Part shown: positions 21,201-32,435 of the stretch, piece by piece
Layout of the letters: the number at the start of each line of letters is the position of its first letter
Numbering within the stretch: position 1 is the stretch's first letter
Assembly (NCBI RefSeq): GCF_023898315.1
Contig: NC_064619.1
Span: 487,175,376 to 487,239,375 of the forward strand
Source of the DNA: Schistocerca nitens
Lineage: Eukaryota > Arthropoda > Insecta > Orthoptera > Acrididae
Reading direction: 5' to 3'
DNA length: 64,000 bases
Translations under genes and position numbers: made by a program
The notes under the pieces: model-generated
Told to the model about the DNA's origin: nothing
The model's input: the letters and a program-made list of their open reading frames with translations, nothing else
The model's database searches: none

Positions 21201-21932
21201 CTGCAGGTCAGAGAATATACGACTTTGACATGCTAAAGTCACCCTGGCTCCCATCCGAATAGGACACATTTCTAATGGCTTCATACTCATGTTAAACGAC
21301 CATTAGATCTGTGATGCATGTGGTATTAGAATTCTTATACTCCAAATTTTACGGCACTTTACCTTTGATGAGAACGCAAAAGTAAATTTAAGAGGACTCC
21401 AGCTCTTTGTTTTACTTGAAGTAGAGACGACTATTGCAAATTTTAAACATTTTATGTAGGTCTGGAGATAAGCTCAAGTTTTACGGTAAAGACTTTTATG
21501 AGCTCCAGTGATCAACAAACTCATCCATCCATCAGTGACATTCGTTGCTGCCGTTATTATATATCCGATCACGATGCGTAAGGGCAGTATGCTAACCACA
21601 TGCTCCTCCATACAGTGACATCTATCGTCCGACGATGACGAGGCGGTCGATCGGTACCTTTGGAACTTCAGAGGAGTGATTGGACGGAGTTAGGTAGTTA
21701 GGTGGTATTTTATATAATCGTCACTATCATCACTCGGGCAGAGATGCCTATCTAAGACGTGTTATTTACAATGACGTGTCACATGGGATGTTTATAGCGA
21801 ACCAAATATTCATTTACAGTAATTCGTGACAGTTTGCAATATCTGCTGTTCATGTTATGTACAATCAGGTAGCTCTCAGACTTTACTGCTTTGCATATTA
21901 CGTCACCAGTGATGAAACGTGACGTGGCTCAC

Positions 21933-22036
21933 CTGTACAGTACCCCGAACAGCGACCAAGTTCTCCAGTCGCTGACCCTCTTCTTTCTCCCCTCCGAAAC
22001 ACCGGGAGAAAAACTTCTTCATGCGTCGGAACATTG
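21933..22036 (-). CDS. Candidate coding exon with in-frame start Met
   Basis: On the minus strand the acceptor GTTTGTTATCGTTACAG and donor TACAG|GTGAGCC are both strong. Two bases after the acceptor an ATG (22,034) opens 34 codons that end in phase 0: MFRRMKKFFSRCFGGEKEEG, then a more neutral tail ending VRGTVQ. The first dozen residues are basic and aromatic with one Cys (an amphipathic, possibly membrane-associating helix). The rest is acidic. The phase-0 donor would splice in frame to the 84-nt exons downstream. No known family is recognised, and whether this Met is the true start is uncertain. Confidence 0.5.
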
Positions 22037-22469
22037 CTGTAACGATAACAAACAGCACGTTAGACATGACCAGACCGTGTCTACGAGTACGTTTTGCAGC
22101 AGTGTCCCACAACTAGATCACAAGAAAAACCTGGGACCGTGACGATATGTCTGTAACCGTATGTTTTGTAATAAAAGCAGCTGCTTGTATCAAAAACGAC
22201 ATGTACAGTCTATATAATATATGACGAGAATACGATTTTTACGGCTATCCATATTGCCGAGTCAAGGTATTCTCTCAAGGATGCACTGTTCCTTCTTTGT
22301 GTCAGTCATGAAAAACCCTAAATCTAAACTACACTTCATCGTCATATGAGCTAAACAGTAACATGCACGACGTAATAGCTGTGTTTATGATTGAAATTTA
22401 CCCAGCCGTTTCTACATGAAGAAAACACAAAAATAGCTCATAAACAGCTAATACGTTAAACATTCGACA

Positions 22470-23980
22470 GTGCTCCAAGATTTTAATTGTACTTCCTTAA
22501 GTGACAGGAAAACATAATGTTTTTCCTACACTGCCATATCAACTCAGTATGACCCTACACAGCTGGAGCCTGTTTACGACTTTTCTTTTTCACCGACGGG
22601 AGAAAATAACAGCACGAACCAACGATAAGCCATACCGCCTGTATGTGTAATCGAAAAGGAGAGAGATAGATGACACCATTCTCATTGTGAAACTAAGCTA
22701 TAAATTTGAGAATCTATCATTCCAGCACTTGAACGTTGACAAAAACTCAGTGAGGATATCTGTCTCTACAAGTCAAGCATCATCGGAAGTTTCTGAAGTT
22801 GCATTACGTATTGAAACAATGTACTGGAATGTAAGTCGAACTGTGTTTTCACATGCAGTCCCATTACTAGTAACATGTTGCGAAGCCACATCACACTACA
22901 GTTTTCTGGTACATCTCCACTAAATACATAGTCATCTAAATGCTTATTCGGTGTTCTAATTGCAGATGTATACTGAAAATAAACAGGTGACAGATAAAGC
23001 AATGGTTCTTGCCTCTCGGCGATTACAATATATACACCTTGCTTCTGAAGCATGGCGTTCGCTTCATTCAAGGCATCTAAAGCTCCCCAAGAACTTGTTC
23101 TCGAAACACAAAATCCAACACAATAGCGACTGAATCAAAATTAAAAGTTCTTTTACTCAAGAACTCAAGGAACGAATTCGTTTCGATACTTCAGCTACTC
23201 CAGAGAATGCGGAAGTAATTACTACGCAATGGTCCACCACAGCTAAGCTGATTTTTGTTAGCAAACCCTGTAGTCAACATTAAGCAGCAACCTCGATAAC
23301 TGCAGAGCACAACGTTGTTCTGGAATGTCGATGTCAATGGTTAAACAAGCACTGCAATGAAAATTTTCAGTAATTTGAATCTATGTAAGACGAAATAATC
23401 ATGTTTTACGATTGAAAAGTATACAGCGGAGTCTAAATGTTGAAAACATCCGTACAGTTAATAAACTCCCAAGTGATCTACCAGTTAACAATACTTCGAG
23501 ATAGTGATTTAATGTCCAACAATACTTCGAGATAGTGCTTTAATGACCATAAGCAACAGGAAAGTAATACTCTCATGATAAGGTGCCAGGTCAACTCAGT
23601 ATAAATCTACACAGTTATAACCAGTTTCCAACGTGTGTTCTTCTTCGCAGACGAAAGATAATTCTAGCAGTATAACCCTACAATGATCATTAGCAATATG
23701 TCGGTGTAATCGACGAGACAGAAAGATCGGTTACACCGTTTTCATTGTGAAAGTAAAAATTAAAGTAAATAGAGACCGCTTCGAGTCTACCACAACCACA
23801 GATAACATTTAATAACAGTCCGATTGTATTCTTGGAGAAGACGATCACAAGATAGACTATTACGGTCGAAAACAAACATAAAAAATCTTTTGTAGAGGAG
23901 GCGTTGTGCAGCTTTAATGAATGTTAACAACTGTATTGTGAAATGGACAGCTACAACGGTACGTTTCATTAGAGACCATA
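22470..23980 (-). repeat. About 1,035-bp tandem unit 1 and start of the next unit
   Basis: Unit 1 shares ordered blocks with 30,040-30,880 and 32,240-34,330: ATTGTGAAACTAAGC with AATTTGAGAAT, then GGCGTTCGCTT with AAAGCTCCCCAAGAAC, then GAACGAATTCGT with ACTCCAGAGAAT, then ATGGTTAAA. The unit start text CAACTCAGTATGACCCTACACAG (22,541) recurs at 23,592 as CAACTCAGTATAAATCTACACAG, which gives a local period of about 1,051. The second unit is cut at 23,981 by a LINE. Confidence 0.72.
23013..23093 (-). CDS. Candidate exon in 1-kb array, copy 1 (GC donor)
   Basis: On the minus strand the frame reads SWGALDALNEANAMLQKQG and then VYIVIAE, ending at GAGAG|GCAAGAACC. That would be a GC-type donor at the same place where copies 2 and 3 have GTATGAG. 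The acceptor side (TTTGTGTTTCGAGAACAAG) is weak. Comparison with copy 3 shows conservative or silent codon changes (GAT/GAA, GCC/GCT, AAG/AGG), and the length differs by two codons, which supports this frame. It resembles the 84-nt exons loosely (LDA..., then LQK/R). Confidence 0.35.
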
Positions 23981-24062
23981 GGGTGGTGCGGTTTCGGGTT
24001 CCGCTGGATAGGTCAGGAGTCCACTACACACAGCAGGCGGCTACACGGGTAACAGGGGTTGT

Positions 24063-27061
24063 GTGGCGTGGACTGGGCAGTTTTTTAGGTTAAATGGCCT
24101 CTGGCAAGTACAGAAAGGGCAAGAGCCTCAAAGGGTGCGGGGCAAAATCAGGACATGCGGGGACCAAGCAGCGATCTGTATTGTAATTGTACACTGTCGA
24201 AGCTGCGTTGGTAAAGTACCGCAACTTGAAGCGCTATTAGAAAGCACCGAAGCTGGAATCGATATAGGTACCGAAAGCTGGCTGAAGCCAGAGATAAATT
24301 CTGCCGAAATGTTTACAAAGGCACAGACGGTGTTTAGAAAGGATAGATTGCATGCAACCGGTGGTGGCGTGTTTGTCGCTGTTAGTAGTAGTTTATCCTG
24401 TAGTGAAGTAGAAGTGGATAGTTCCTGTGAATTATTATGGGTGGAGGTTACACTCAACAACCGAGCTAGGTTAATAATTGGCTCCTTTTACCGACCTCCC
24501 GACTCAGCAGCATTAGTGGCGGAACAACTGAGAGAAAATCTGGAATACATTTCACATAAATTTTCTAAGCGTGTTATAGTCTTAGGTGGAGATTTCAATT
24601 TACCAGATATAGACTGGGACACTCAGATGTTTAGGATGGATGGTAGGGACGGAGCATCGAGTAACATTATATTGAGTGCACTATCCGAAAAATTACCTCG
24701 AGCAATTAAACAGAGAACCGACTCGTGGAAATAACATCTTGGACCTATTGATAACAAACAGACCCGAACTTTTCGACTCTGTAAGCGCAGAACAGGGAAT
24801 CAGTGATAATAAGACCGTTGTAGCATCCCTGAATATGGAAGTAATTAGGAATATAAAAAGGGAGGAAGGTTTATCTGTTTAGCAAGAGTAATAGAAGGCA
24901 GATTTCAGACTACCTAACAGATCAAAACGAAAATTTCTGTTCCGACACTGACAATGTTGAGTGTTTATGGAAAAAGTTCAAGGCAATCGTAAAATGCGTT
25001 TAAGACAGGTACGTGCCGAGTAAACCTGTGAGGGACGAGAAAAACCAACCGTGGTTCAACAACAAAGATAGGAAACTACTGCGAAAGCAAAGAGAGCTTC
25101 ACTGCAAGTTTAAACGCTACCAAAACCTCTCAGACAAACAGAAGCTAAACGATGTCAAAGTCAGCGTAAGGAGGGCTATGCGTGAAGCGTTCAGTGAATT
25201 CGAAAGTAAAATTCTGTGTACCGACTTGACAGAAAATCCTAGGAAGTTCTGGTCTTACGTTAAATCAATAAGTGGCCCGAATCCAGACACTCTGGGAGGA
25301 TGATGGCATTGAAACACAGGATGACACGCTTAAAGCTGAAATACTAAACACCTTTTTCCAAAGCTGTTTCACAGAGGAAGACCGCACTGCAGTTCCTTCA
25401 ATAAACCCTCGCACAAACGAAAAAATGGCTGACATCGAAACAAGTGTCCAAGGAATAGAAAAGCAACTGAAATCACTCAACAGAGGAAAGTCCACTGGAC
25501 CTGACGGGATACCAATTCGATTCTACACAGGGTACGCTAAAGAACTTGCCCCCTTCTAACAGCCGTGTACCGCAAGGGAAGGTTCCATATGATTGGAAAG
25601 GAGACACAGGTAGTCCCAGTCTTCAAGAAGGGTCGTCGAGCAGATGCGCAAAACTATAGACCTAGATCTCTGACATCGATCTCTTGTAGAATTTTGGAAC
25701 ATATTTTTTGCTCGCGTATCATGTCATTTCTGGAAACCTAGAATCTACTCTGTAGGAATCAACACGGATTCCGGAAACAGCGATCGTGTAAGACCCAACT
25801 CGCTTTATTTGTTCATGAGACCCAGAAAATATTAGATGCTGGCTCCCAGGTAGATGCAATTTTCCTTGACTTCCGGAAGGCGTTCAATACAGTTACGCAA
25901 TGTCGCCTGGTAAACAAAGTAAGAGCCTACGGAATATCAGACCAGCTTTGTGGCTGGATTGTAGAGTTTTTAGCAAACAGAACACAGCATTTTGTTCTCA
26001 ATGGAGAGACGTCTACAGACGTTAAAGTAACCTCTGGCGTGCCACAGGGGAGTGTTATGGGACCATTCCTTTTCACAATACATATAAATGACCTCGTAGA
26101 TAGTGTCGGAATTTCCATGCGGCTTTCCGCGGATGATGCTGCAGTATACAGAGAAGTTGCAGCATTAGAAAGTTGTAGCGAAATGCAGGAAGATCTGCAG
26201 CGGATAGGCACTTGGTGCAGGGAGTGGCAACTGACCCTTAACATAAAAAAATGTAATGTATTGCGAATACATAGAAAGAAGGATCCTTTATTGTATGATA
26301 ATATGATAGCGGAACAAGCACTGGTAGCAGTTACTTCAGTAAAATATCTGGGAGTACGCGTGCGGAACGATTTGAAGCGGTAAGGCGGGTACCAGGTTGG
26401 CTCAAATGGTTGAAATGGCTCTGAGCACTATGGGACTCAACTGCTGTGGTCATAAGTCCCCTAGAACTTAGAACTACTTAAACCTAACTAACCTAAGGAC
26501 AGCTCACAACACCCAGCCATCACGAGGCAGAGAAAATCCCTGACCCCGCCGGGAATCGAACCCGGGAACCCGGGCGTGGGAAGCGAGAACGCTACCGCAC
26601 GACCACGAGATGCGGGCTACCAGGTTGAGATTCATTGGGAGAGTCCTTAGAAAATGTAGTCCATCAACAAAGGAGGTGGCTTACAAACACTCGTTCGACC
26701 TATACTTGGGTATTGCTCATCAGTGTGGGATCCGTATCAGATCGGGTTCACAGAGGAGATAGAGAAGATCCAAAGAAAACAGGCGCGTTTCGTCACAGGG
26801 TTATTTGGTACGCGTGATACCGTTACGGAGATGTTTAGCAAACTCAAGTGGCAGACTCTGCAAGAGAGGCCCTCTGCATCGCTGTGTAGCTTGCTGTCCA
26901 GGTTTCGAGAGAGTACGGTATCGAATATATTGCTTCCCCCTACTTATACCTCCAGAGGAGGTCACGAATGTAAAATTAGAGAGATTCGAGCTCGCACGGA
27001 GGCTTTCCGGCAGTCGTTCTTCCCGCGAACCATACGCGACTGGAACTGGAAAGCGAGGTAA
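24063..27061 (+). pseudogene. LINE ORF2 (endonuclease plus RT), broken
   Basis: The endonuclease (EEP) part spans about 24,200-24,690 with TESWLKPE, IIGSFYRPPDS and VLGGDFNLPDIDWD. The linker is at 25,013-25,300. The RT runs from about 25,430 (GKSTGPDGIP) through NQHGFRKQRSCKTQL and AIFLDFRKAFNTV to TSGVPQGSVMGPFLFTIHIN. The usual YADD box is SADDA at about 26,130. The C-terminal part (SSVWDPYQIGFTEEIEKIQR) is at about 26,720-26,790. Frameshifts near 24,690, 24,880, 25,290 and 25,560 plus a SINE insertion mean that no product is made. Confidence 0.85.
26400..26617 (-). repeat. SINE with second tRNA-like head, inside LINE
   Basis: Reverse-oriented copy of the SINE type at 15,502. CGCCGGGAATCGAACCCGGG is its B-box region read backwards, and CTTAAACCTAACTAACCTAA is its tail. 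Target duplication TACCAGGTTG at 26,390-26,399 and 26,618-26,627. Confidence 0.93.
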
Positions 27062-27155
27062 TGACAGTGGCATGTTAAGTGCCCTCCGCCACACACCGTT
27101 GAGTGGCTTGCGGAGTATAAATGTAGATGTAGATGTAGATCGAATGTGGACCAGA

Positions 27156-28629
27156 ATTAGACCATAATCGCTTCCGAAAACCGTCTCAGCTATGCTTTCG
27201 CGTAATTGCAATAGTAGTTATCAACCGTAGATAGCTCTACCATTGGTATTATCTGTATATACATCACATTGGGAAAGAAGTTGATGAAGTTAAATGGACA
27301 TAATGTACATGACAAGTTAATATCAATGACGGAACACTGTCATCCGAAACTGCTATTCCTATTACGCAATTTCATAGCTGAGATCATTTTTGGACTTGTT
27401 GGCGGTCTGATCCTCGACCGAAATCGATTTTCTCTAATAAATTGAACCGTTGTAGCTGTGATTGCATAATGCATTTCTTTAAAAGACCATATAAAATGAA
27501 AGTAACGGGACTGCTGCAGGAATGAGAGAGTACTGCGCAGAAACAAACAAAAAAGGAAAGGTTAATAAAGCTAAATCAATATAATAAAAAATCGAATATT
27601 ATCTTACACAAATTTCTCTAGAATGAACTCAACGAAAATATAACGAAAACACAAAATTGAAATCCAATAATTCACTTCATCTACACATATGAAATGAAGA
27701 CAGGGATACCAGTCAGGCGTCCACATAATAACAATATAATAGAAAAATAACAACACAAATTCCTCCTGAATGAACAAAAAGAAAATATACCCTAAACCTA
27801 TATAGCCCTAACAAAGACAGCAAAACCGAACCCATCCCCACATAACGACATAGTAGATAAATAACACACTGGCACTATTCCATAATAATCCTAAAAATTA
27901 TAGACCCCAAAAAAAGAAAAAAAGAAAAAACGCACACGAAAACTCCACATAACAACGACTTAATCGAAAAATAACACAAAAAAATTCCTCCAGAATAAAC
28001 AGAACGAAAATAAATTCAAAAATTTGGTATCACCCTTCAAACGAATATTAAGAGGTCAAAAAGTACCATAGCACAAAAAGAATGATACACCAAAAGCGCG
28101 AGTCACAGGTAACAACAATATGAACCCTAGAAAACAGTCAATTTCATATATGCTACACTGCAGCGACTTCACATCCGAAAAAAAGCAGCCAACTATTAAT
28201 AAGTTAAAAAAGTATGACTAACATTACTATTCGTTCCTCTCACGATCATTTCAGCAATGTACTTAGGTTCACGGCTAACGTCACCGTAGACAATTCTCCC
28301 ATATTACAAAAAGAGCTAAAGATTTGCAACAATCAACATGATAATAATTATCATTAATCACGTCACTCACAAAAATTTATCTTTTGCTCTTACGGTGCTA
28401 CCTATTCTCACCCTCGGGAATCATGTGAAATACAGAAAGAAACAGTTAAATATATGTCAGAAAAAAAGAAACAAAAATCGCTACAAGTTTCTCCATCGAC
28501 ATATAACCTGTGGCGTCAAGTTACCCCCATCCCCCCAACATACAACACCATCGTATATCACGAGATATTTTGAATAAACAGCATATTTTACAAACTTTGT
28601 AAATTACAGCAGTAACTAACACAAACATA
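27156..28629. repeat. AT-rich decayed tandem repeat, no gene
   Basis: Motifs recur at irregular spacing of about 110-120 bp. CCACATAA..AATAACA-type text occurs at about 27,720, 27,838 and 27,947. ATTCCTCC[AT]GAAT[AG]AACA-type text occurs at about 27,607 (degenerate), 27,757 and 27,982. The strand is strongly A-rich. I could not name a family, and nothing here looks coding. Confidence 0.45.
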
Positions 28630-29952
28630 CGAGGTGCGGCTAGAAAAAAACCGGACTGATGCTGGAAAAAACATTTATTTACAATTATTTACAATTTCAT
28701 GTTATCTCCTTCAATGTACTCTCCTCCTCGGTCTCTACACCGCTCCATACGAATTTTCCACTGTTCATAGCAATGCTGCAGATCATTTTCGGTAAGTCCA
28801 TACATTACTTCCGTCGCTTTTTCTTTTACTGCTTCAACAGTCTCAAATCTAGTTCCTTTCAAAGCTCACTTGACTTTAGGGAAAAGAAAAAAGTCACAGG
28901 GGGCCAAATCAGGTGAGTAGGGTGGATGATGTAAGATGGGAATATTGTGTTTTGCCAAAAACGTCTTCACTGACAACGCACTGTGAGCTGGGGCATTGGC
29001 TTGGTGAAGGATCCATGACTTTTTTCTCCACAAATCGTTCCGTTTTCTCCGTACTCGCTCACGTAGGGTAGCCAGGACGCTAATGTAGTAATGCTGATTC
29101 ACTGTTTGTCCCTCTGGTACCCAATCAATGTGCACAATCCCTTTGATGTCAAAAAAAAGAACAATCATCATTGCCTTGAATTTCGATTTTGACATTCGTG
29201 CTTTTTTTTGTCGTGGAGAACCAGTAGTTTTCCAATGCATCGATTGGCGTTTAGTTTCGGGATCGTAACTAAAAAACCACGATTCATCGCAAGTAATAAC
29301 ATTTTGTAAGAAAGTGGGATCACTTTCAATGTTTTCCAGGATGTCAGAACAAATCATTCTTCAGCGTTCCTTCTGTTCAATTGTGAGACACTTTGGAACC
29401 ATTTTTGAACACACTTTGTTCATGTTGAAACTTTCATGAAGAATCTGCCTAACACTTTCCTTGTCAACTCCTGTTAACTCAGACACTGCTCTGATTGTTA
29501 AACGGAGATCTTGTCGAACAAGTTTACCGATTTTTTCAATGTTTGCATCAGTTTTTGCTGACAATGGTCTGCCAGTGCGAGTGTCATCACTGGTGTCTTC
29601 GCGGCCATCTTTAAATCGTTTAAACCACTCAAACACTTGTGTTCGCGATAAACAATCATCGCCGTACACCTGTTGTAACATTACAAACGTTTCACTTGCA
29701 GATTTTCCTACTTTGAAACAAAATTTGATGTTAACACGATGTTCTTTCTGTACACTCAACATTTTCCGACGCACAGACAAAACGTCAACTACTTAAAACA
29801 GACGCCACGGGCAGACTGAGTGCAGGAGGCAGATGAAACTCGAGCAGTAGGCGGAGCGAGAGTCACGTGACACGCCACACGACTTTCAGCCTTATTGCAT
29901 TCGTTTTATTGTTTCACCAGAACTAGTCCGGTTTTTTTCTAGCCACACCTCG
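28630..29952 (-). mobile_element. mariner element, nearly complete
   Basis: Terminal inverted repeats begin CGAGGTGCGGCTAGAAAAAA at 28,630 and end TTTTTTCTAGCCACACCTCG at 29,952. TA is present on both sides (28,628-28,629; 29,953-29,954). Length 1,323 bp, the usual size for mariner. It is different in sequence from the mariner at 2,821 and the relic at 30,888. Confidence 0.95.
28689..29780 (-). pseudogene. mariner transposase (DD34D) with two TGA stops and a lost Asp
   Basis: A single frame of 364 codons runs through the element, interrupted only by TGA at 29,361-29,363 and 28,866-28,868. The upstream half has the paired helix-turn-helix DNA-binding part (SRTQVFEWFKRFKDGRED, TGRPLSAKTD). The catalytic half has the first Asp in ITCDESWFFSYDPETKRQS and the third in YSPDLAPCDFFLFPK. 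The second catalytic position, normally Asp before Asn-Ala-Pro, reads ILHQANAPAHSAL, so Asp is replaced by Ala. Even without the stops the enzyme would lack its metal-binding triad. Confidence 0.93.
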
Positions 29953-29989
29953 TAGATAGTATTTAATAACAGAGCAATAACACGCTCTG

Positions 29990-30887
29990 CAACGTAAAGT
30001 AGTGACGTCAAGAGGACGTCATGGGTGGAACCAGAACGGATAGAATCTGAAAGAGCACTTGACATGGTTGTAATTGTTAAACTAAGCTGTTAATTTGAGA
30101 ATACATGACGAAAGCACATGAACTTAAAAAAATTAAGTATGGAGGTCTAACTCTGCAAGTAACCACCTGACGTTTGAAACTTCATTAAAAATTAAAACGA
30201 AGTGCTATTTCACGTTATATACTGTTAAGAACTTCATATTCTGTAATCACACTACACTCCACCAAATGCTTCAATTTTGCAGTACTTCTCCATCAAATAC
30301 ACAGTCATTTATTAGCTTTTACGATATTCTAACTCGAGATGATTGTGTATATAAAAAAATTTGCAACGTTAAATCAATGGCTCATACCTAATGCGGGTAC
30401 GATGTACCTCGCCTCTGAAGTTGGGCGTTCGCTTTGCTGAAAGCTTCTAAAGCTCGTCAAGAACTTTAAAATGTTTCGCTAGATGTGCTCGAAACACAAA
30501 ATACAACACTGCAACACTTAATTCACAACAGAAGCTTCGTACACTCAATAACTCGCGGAACGAATTCGTATGAATACTTCGAGTACTCCAGAGAATACGG
30601 AAGTAATAGCCAGGCAACGGTCCTCAACGGTTTAAGTGAAATGGCATTGTTGTTAGCATACACTATGATCAACATTAAGTACCAATCCCGGTAACTACAA
30701 AGCACATCATTATATAGGGACGTCGATATCGATGGTTAAATAAGAACAGCAATTAAATTTTAAACGATTTAAATCTGTGAAAAACGAAATAACCAAGTTT
30801 TGAGACCGAAAGATATCCAGAAGTATCTAAATAATGAAAACGCCCGAATAGCCTATAGATTCCCGATGGAATTATTAGTTAGCAGTT
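29990..30887 (-). repeat. About 1,035-bp tandem unit 2
   Basis: The unit contains the same ordered blocks as 22,660-23,640: AAACTAAGCTGTTAATTTGAG (30,080), GGGCGTTCGCTTTGCTGAAAG (30,423), GAACGAATTCGTATGAATAC (30,560) and CGATATCGATGGTTAAATAA (30,725). It runs into a mariner relic at 30,888, beyond which unit 3 follows. Confidence 0.75.
30388..30463 (-). pseudogene. Candidate exon in 1-kb array, copy 2 (stops)
   Basis: The minus-strand frame equivalent to copies 1 and 3 reads ALEAFSKANAQLQRRGTSYPH and then stops at TAG right at the donor (TTAG|GTATGAG). A TGA also replaces the Gly codon before Ala (TCTTGACGAGC). The block is 76 nt and so not in frame with the others. It looks like a decayed duplicate, although the donor is intact. 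Confidence 0.35.
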
Positions 30888-32080
30888 GGAGGTGCGTGAG
30901 AAAAGTAATGAGACTGACAACACTCCGAGGGGTCGGGCCGCGCTGTGCTGTTCTACTGGTGTAGAACGGTTTTTTATTTAGAGTAATGTTACGCCATCAA
31001 GTGTTAAACTTGGGGCACAAGCGAGAGTGATCTTTTCAAAATTGAAACAAGCCTATGGGGAACATTTCTTATCAATAGTCCAAGTTTCTGTGTGGCACAT
31101 ATCATTTCTGGAAGGCCGAGAACACGTTGAAGATGAACCTCGTTCAGGGTACACCTTCACCTCATTAAAACGACAAAAACGCCGAATGTATGCGTTCTGT
31201 TCTGAGATCACAACGGCGTGTAACAGTAAAGATGATGAATGATATGGTTAAACATTTTCAGCATGCATCAAATTTGCATCGAAGTTTTGCACGTGCGAAA
31301 GATTTATGCCGAACGGTGCCAAAAAAACTCACAACAGAACAGGAGGACAATGGAAGAAACGTGTGCGTTGTCCTCTTGAGAGGATTGCCCATGTTCACGA
31401 ATGGTTCAGTTGTGTAATCACGGGTTATGAATCCATGATTTCTGAGTACGGTCCTGAGACCAAGTGGCAAAGTGAGTAGAGGAACCCTGAGGAATCTCTT
31501 CGACTGAAATAAGCTCGAATCATCAAGACAAAGCCCGAAGCTAAACTGATTTGTTGTTTTGACGGATTTTCTTTTTTCCATATAGAATTTGTTCATCCAG
31601 GGCAAACCGTCAAACAGCTGTGTTACAACGATGTCCTGGAAAAGATCAGGAAAGAGGTGAATCGAGTGAGATCAGACACTGCAGACTGGATGTTGCATCA
31701 TGATAACGCACCATGCCACATGGCCACTTCCACCACGCATTTTTTGAATTCATAAGGCATTCCTGTTGTTCCACAGACCCCGCCCCCCCCTATTCACAGA
31801 AACTTGGTAATTGTGACTTGTTCCTTTTTCCAAAATTGGAAAATGTCTTAAAAGGATGTCATTTTGGGACTCTGGAGAACATTTAAGACCATGTGACCGA
31901 CATAGTAAAGGCCCTACCAGTTGAAGGCTTTCTACGCTTCTACCGATACCGGGGAACAACGACTTCGCCGGCCTATAGCTGCCGAAGGGGACTACTTCAC
32001 AGGGCACATTATTGTCGTTTGAAGGAAATAAAACCTTGGTATATTAGACATCAGTCTCATTGCTTTCCTCACACGCCTCC
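30888..32080 (+). mobile_element. mariner relic with inverted ends
   Basis: The ends GGAGGTGCGTGAGAAAAGTA (30,888) and TTGCTTTCCTCACACGCCTCC (to 32,080) are inverted, with TA at the right border. Interior landmarks of a transposase survive in changing frames: QAYGEHFLSIVQVSVW, LRSQRRVTVKMMNDM, LTTEQED, and a second-Asp region around MLHHDNAPCHMA (about 31,691). Many frameshifts and stops are present. It sits at the junction between units 2 and 3 of the 1-kb array. Confidence 0.8.
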
Positions 32081-32435
32081 TACTCCGAGATATTCATCGA
32101 CGTATCTTGAGTAACAGAGGAGAAAAACTCTTTTGTTATGCTACCAGCTTTGCTCGATACGATGCAGTGCACTTGACACGAGTTCCAAAATAAATTTATC
32201 TTCACACACGGAAACAAATTACAGCAGCACTAATCTCCAACATCGCAGGGAGTACGTGTGAGTAATCCACAAGAGAGAGAGATTGGTTACACCGTCATCA
32301 TTGTGGAATTAAGCAATTAATTTGAGAATACATGATGCATGGGCAAGAACTTCACCAAAAACAAGTACAGAAATCTGCCTCTACATGTAAACATCCAACC
32401 TTTGAAACTGCATAAAAAAGTAAAACAATGTTCTA

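Larger units (their letters stand above)
23981..27155 (+). mobile_element. CR1/Jockey-like LINE, near full length, decayed
   Basis: The element runs from an abrupt 5' junction at 23,981 to a 3' tail GATGTAGATGTAGATGTAGA near 27,140. Imperfect target duplications ATTAGAGACCATA (23,968) and ATTAGACCATA (27,156) flank it. It would have moved by target-primed reverse transcription. It is inserted in the 1-kb tandem array and itself carries a reversed SINE at 26,400-26,617. Confidence 0.8.

Noticed and set aside
26805..27211. Frames on both strands at the LINE 3' end
   Set aside because: Overlapping shadows of the RT C-terminal coding region.
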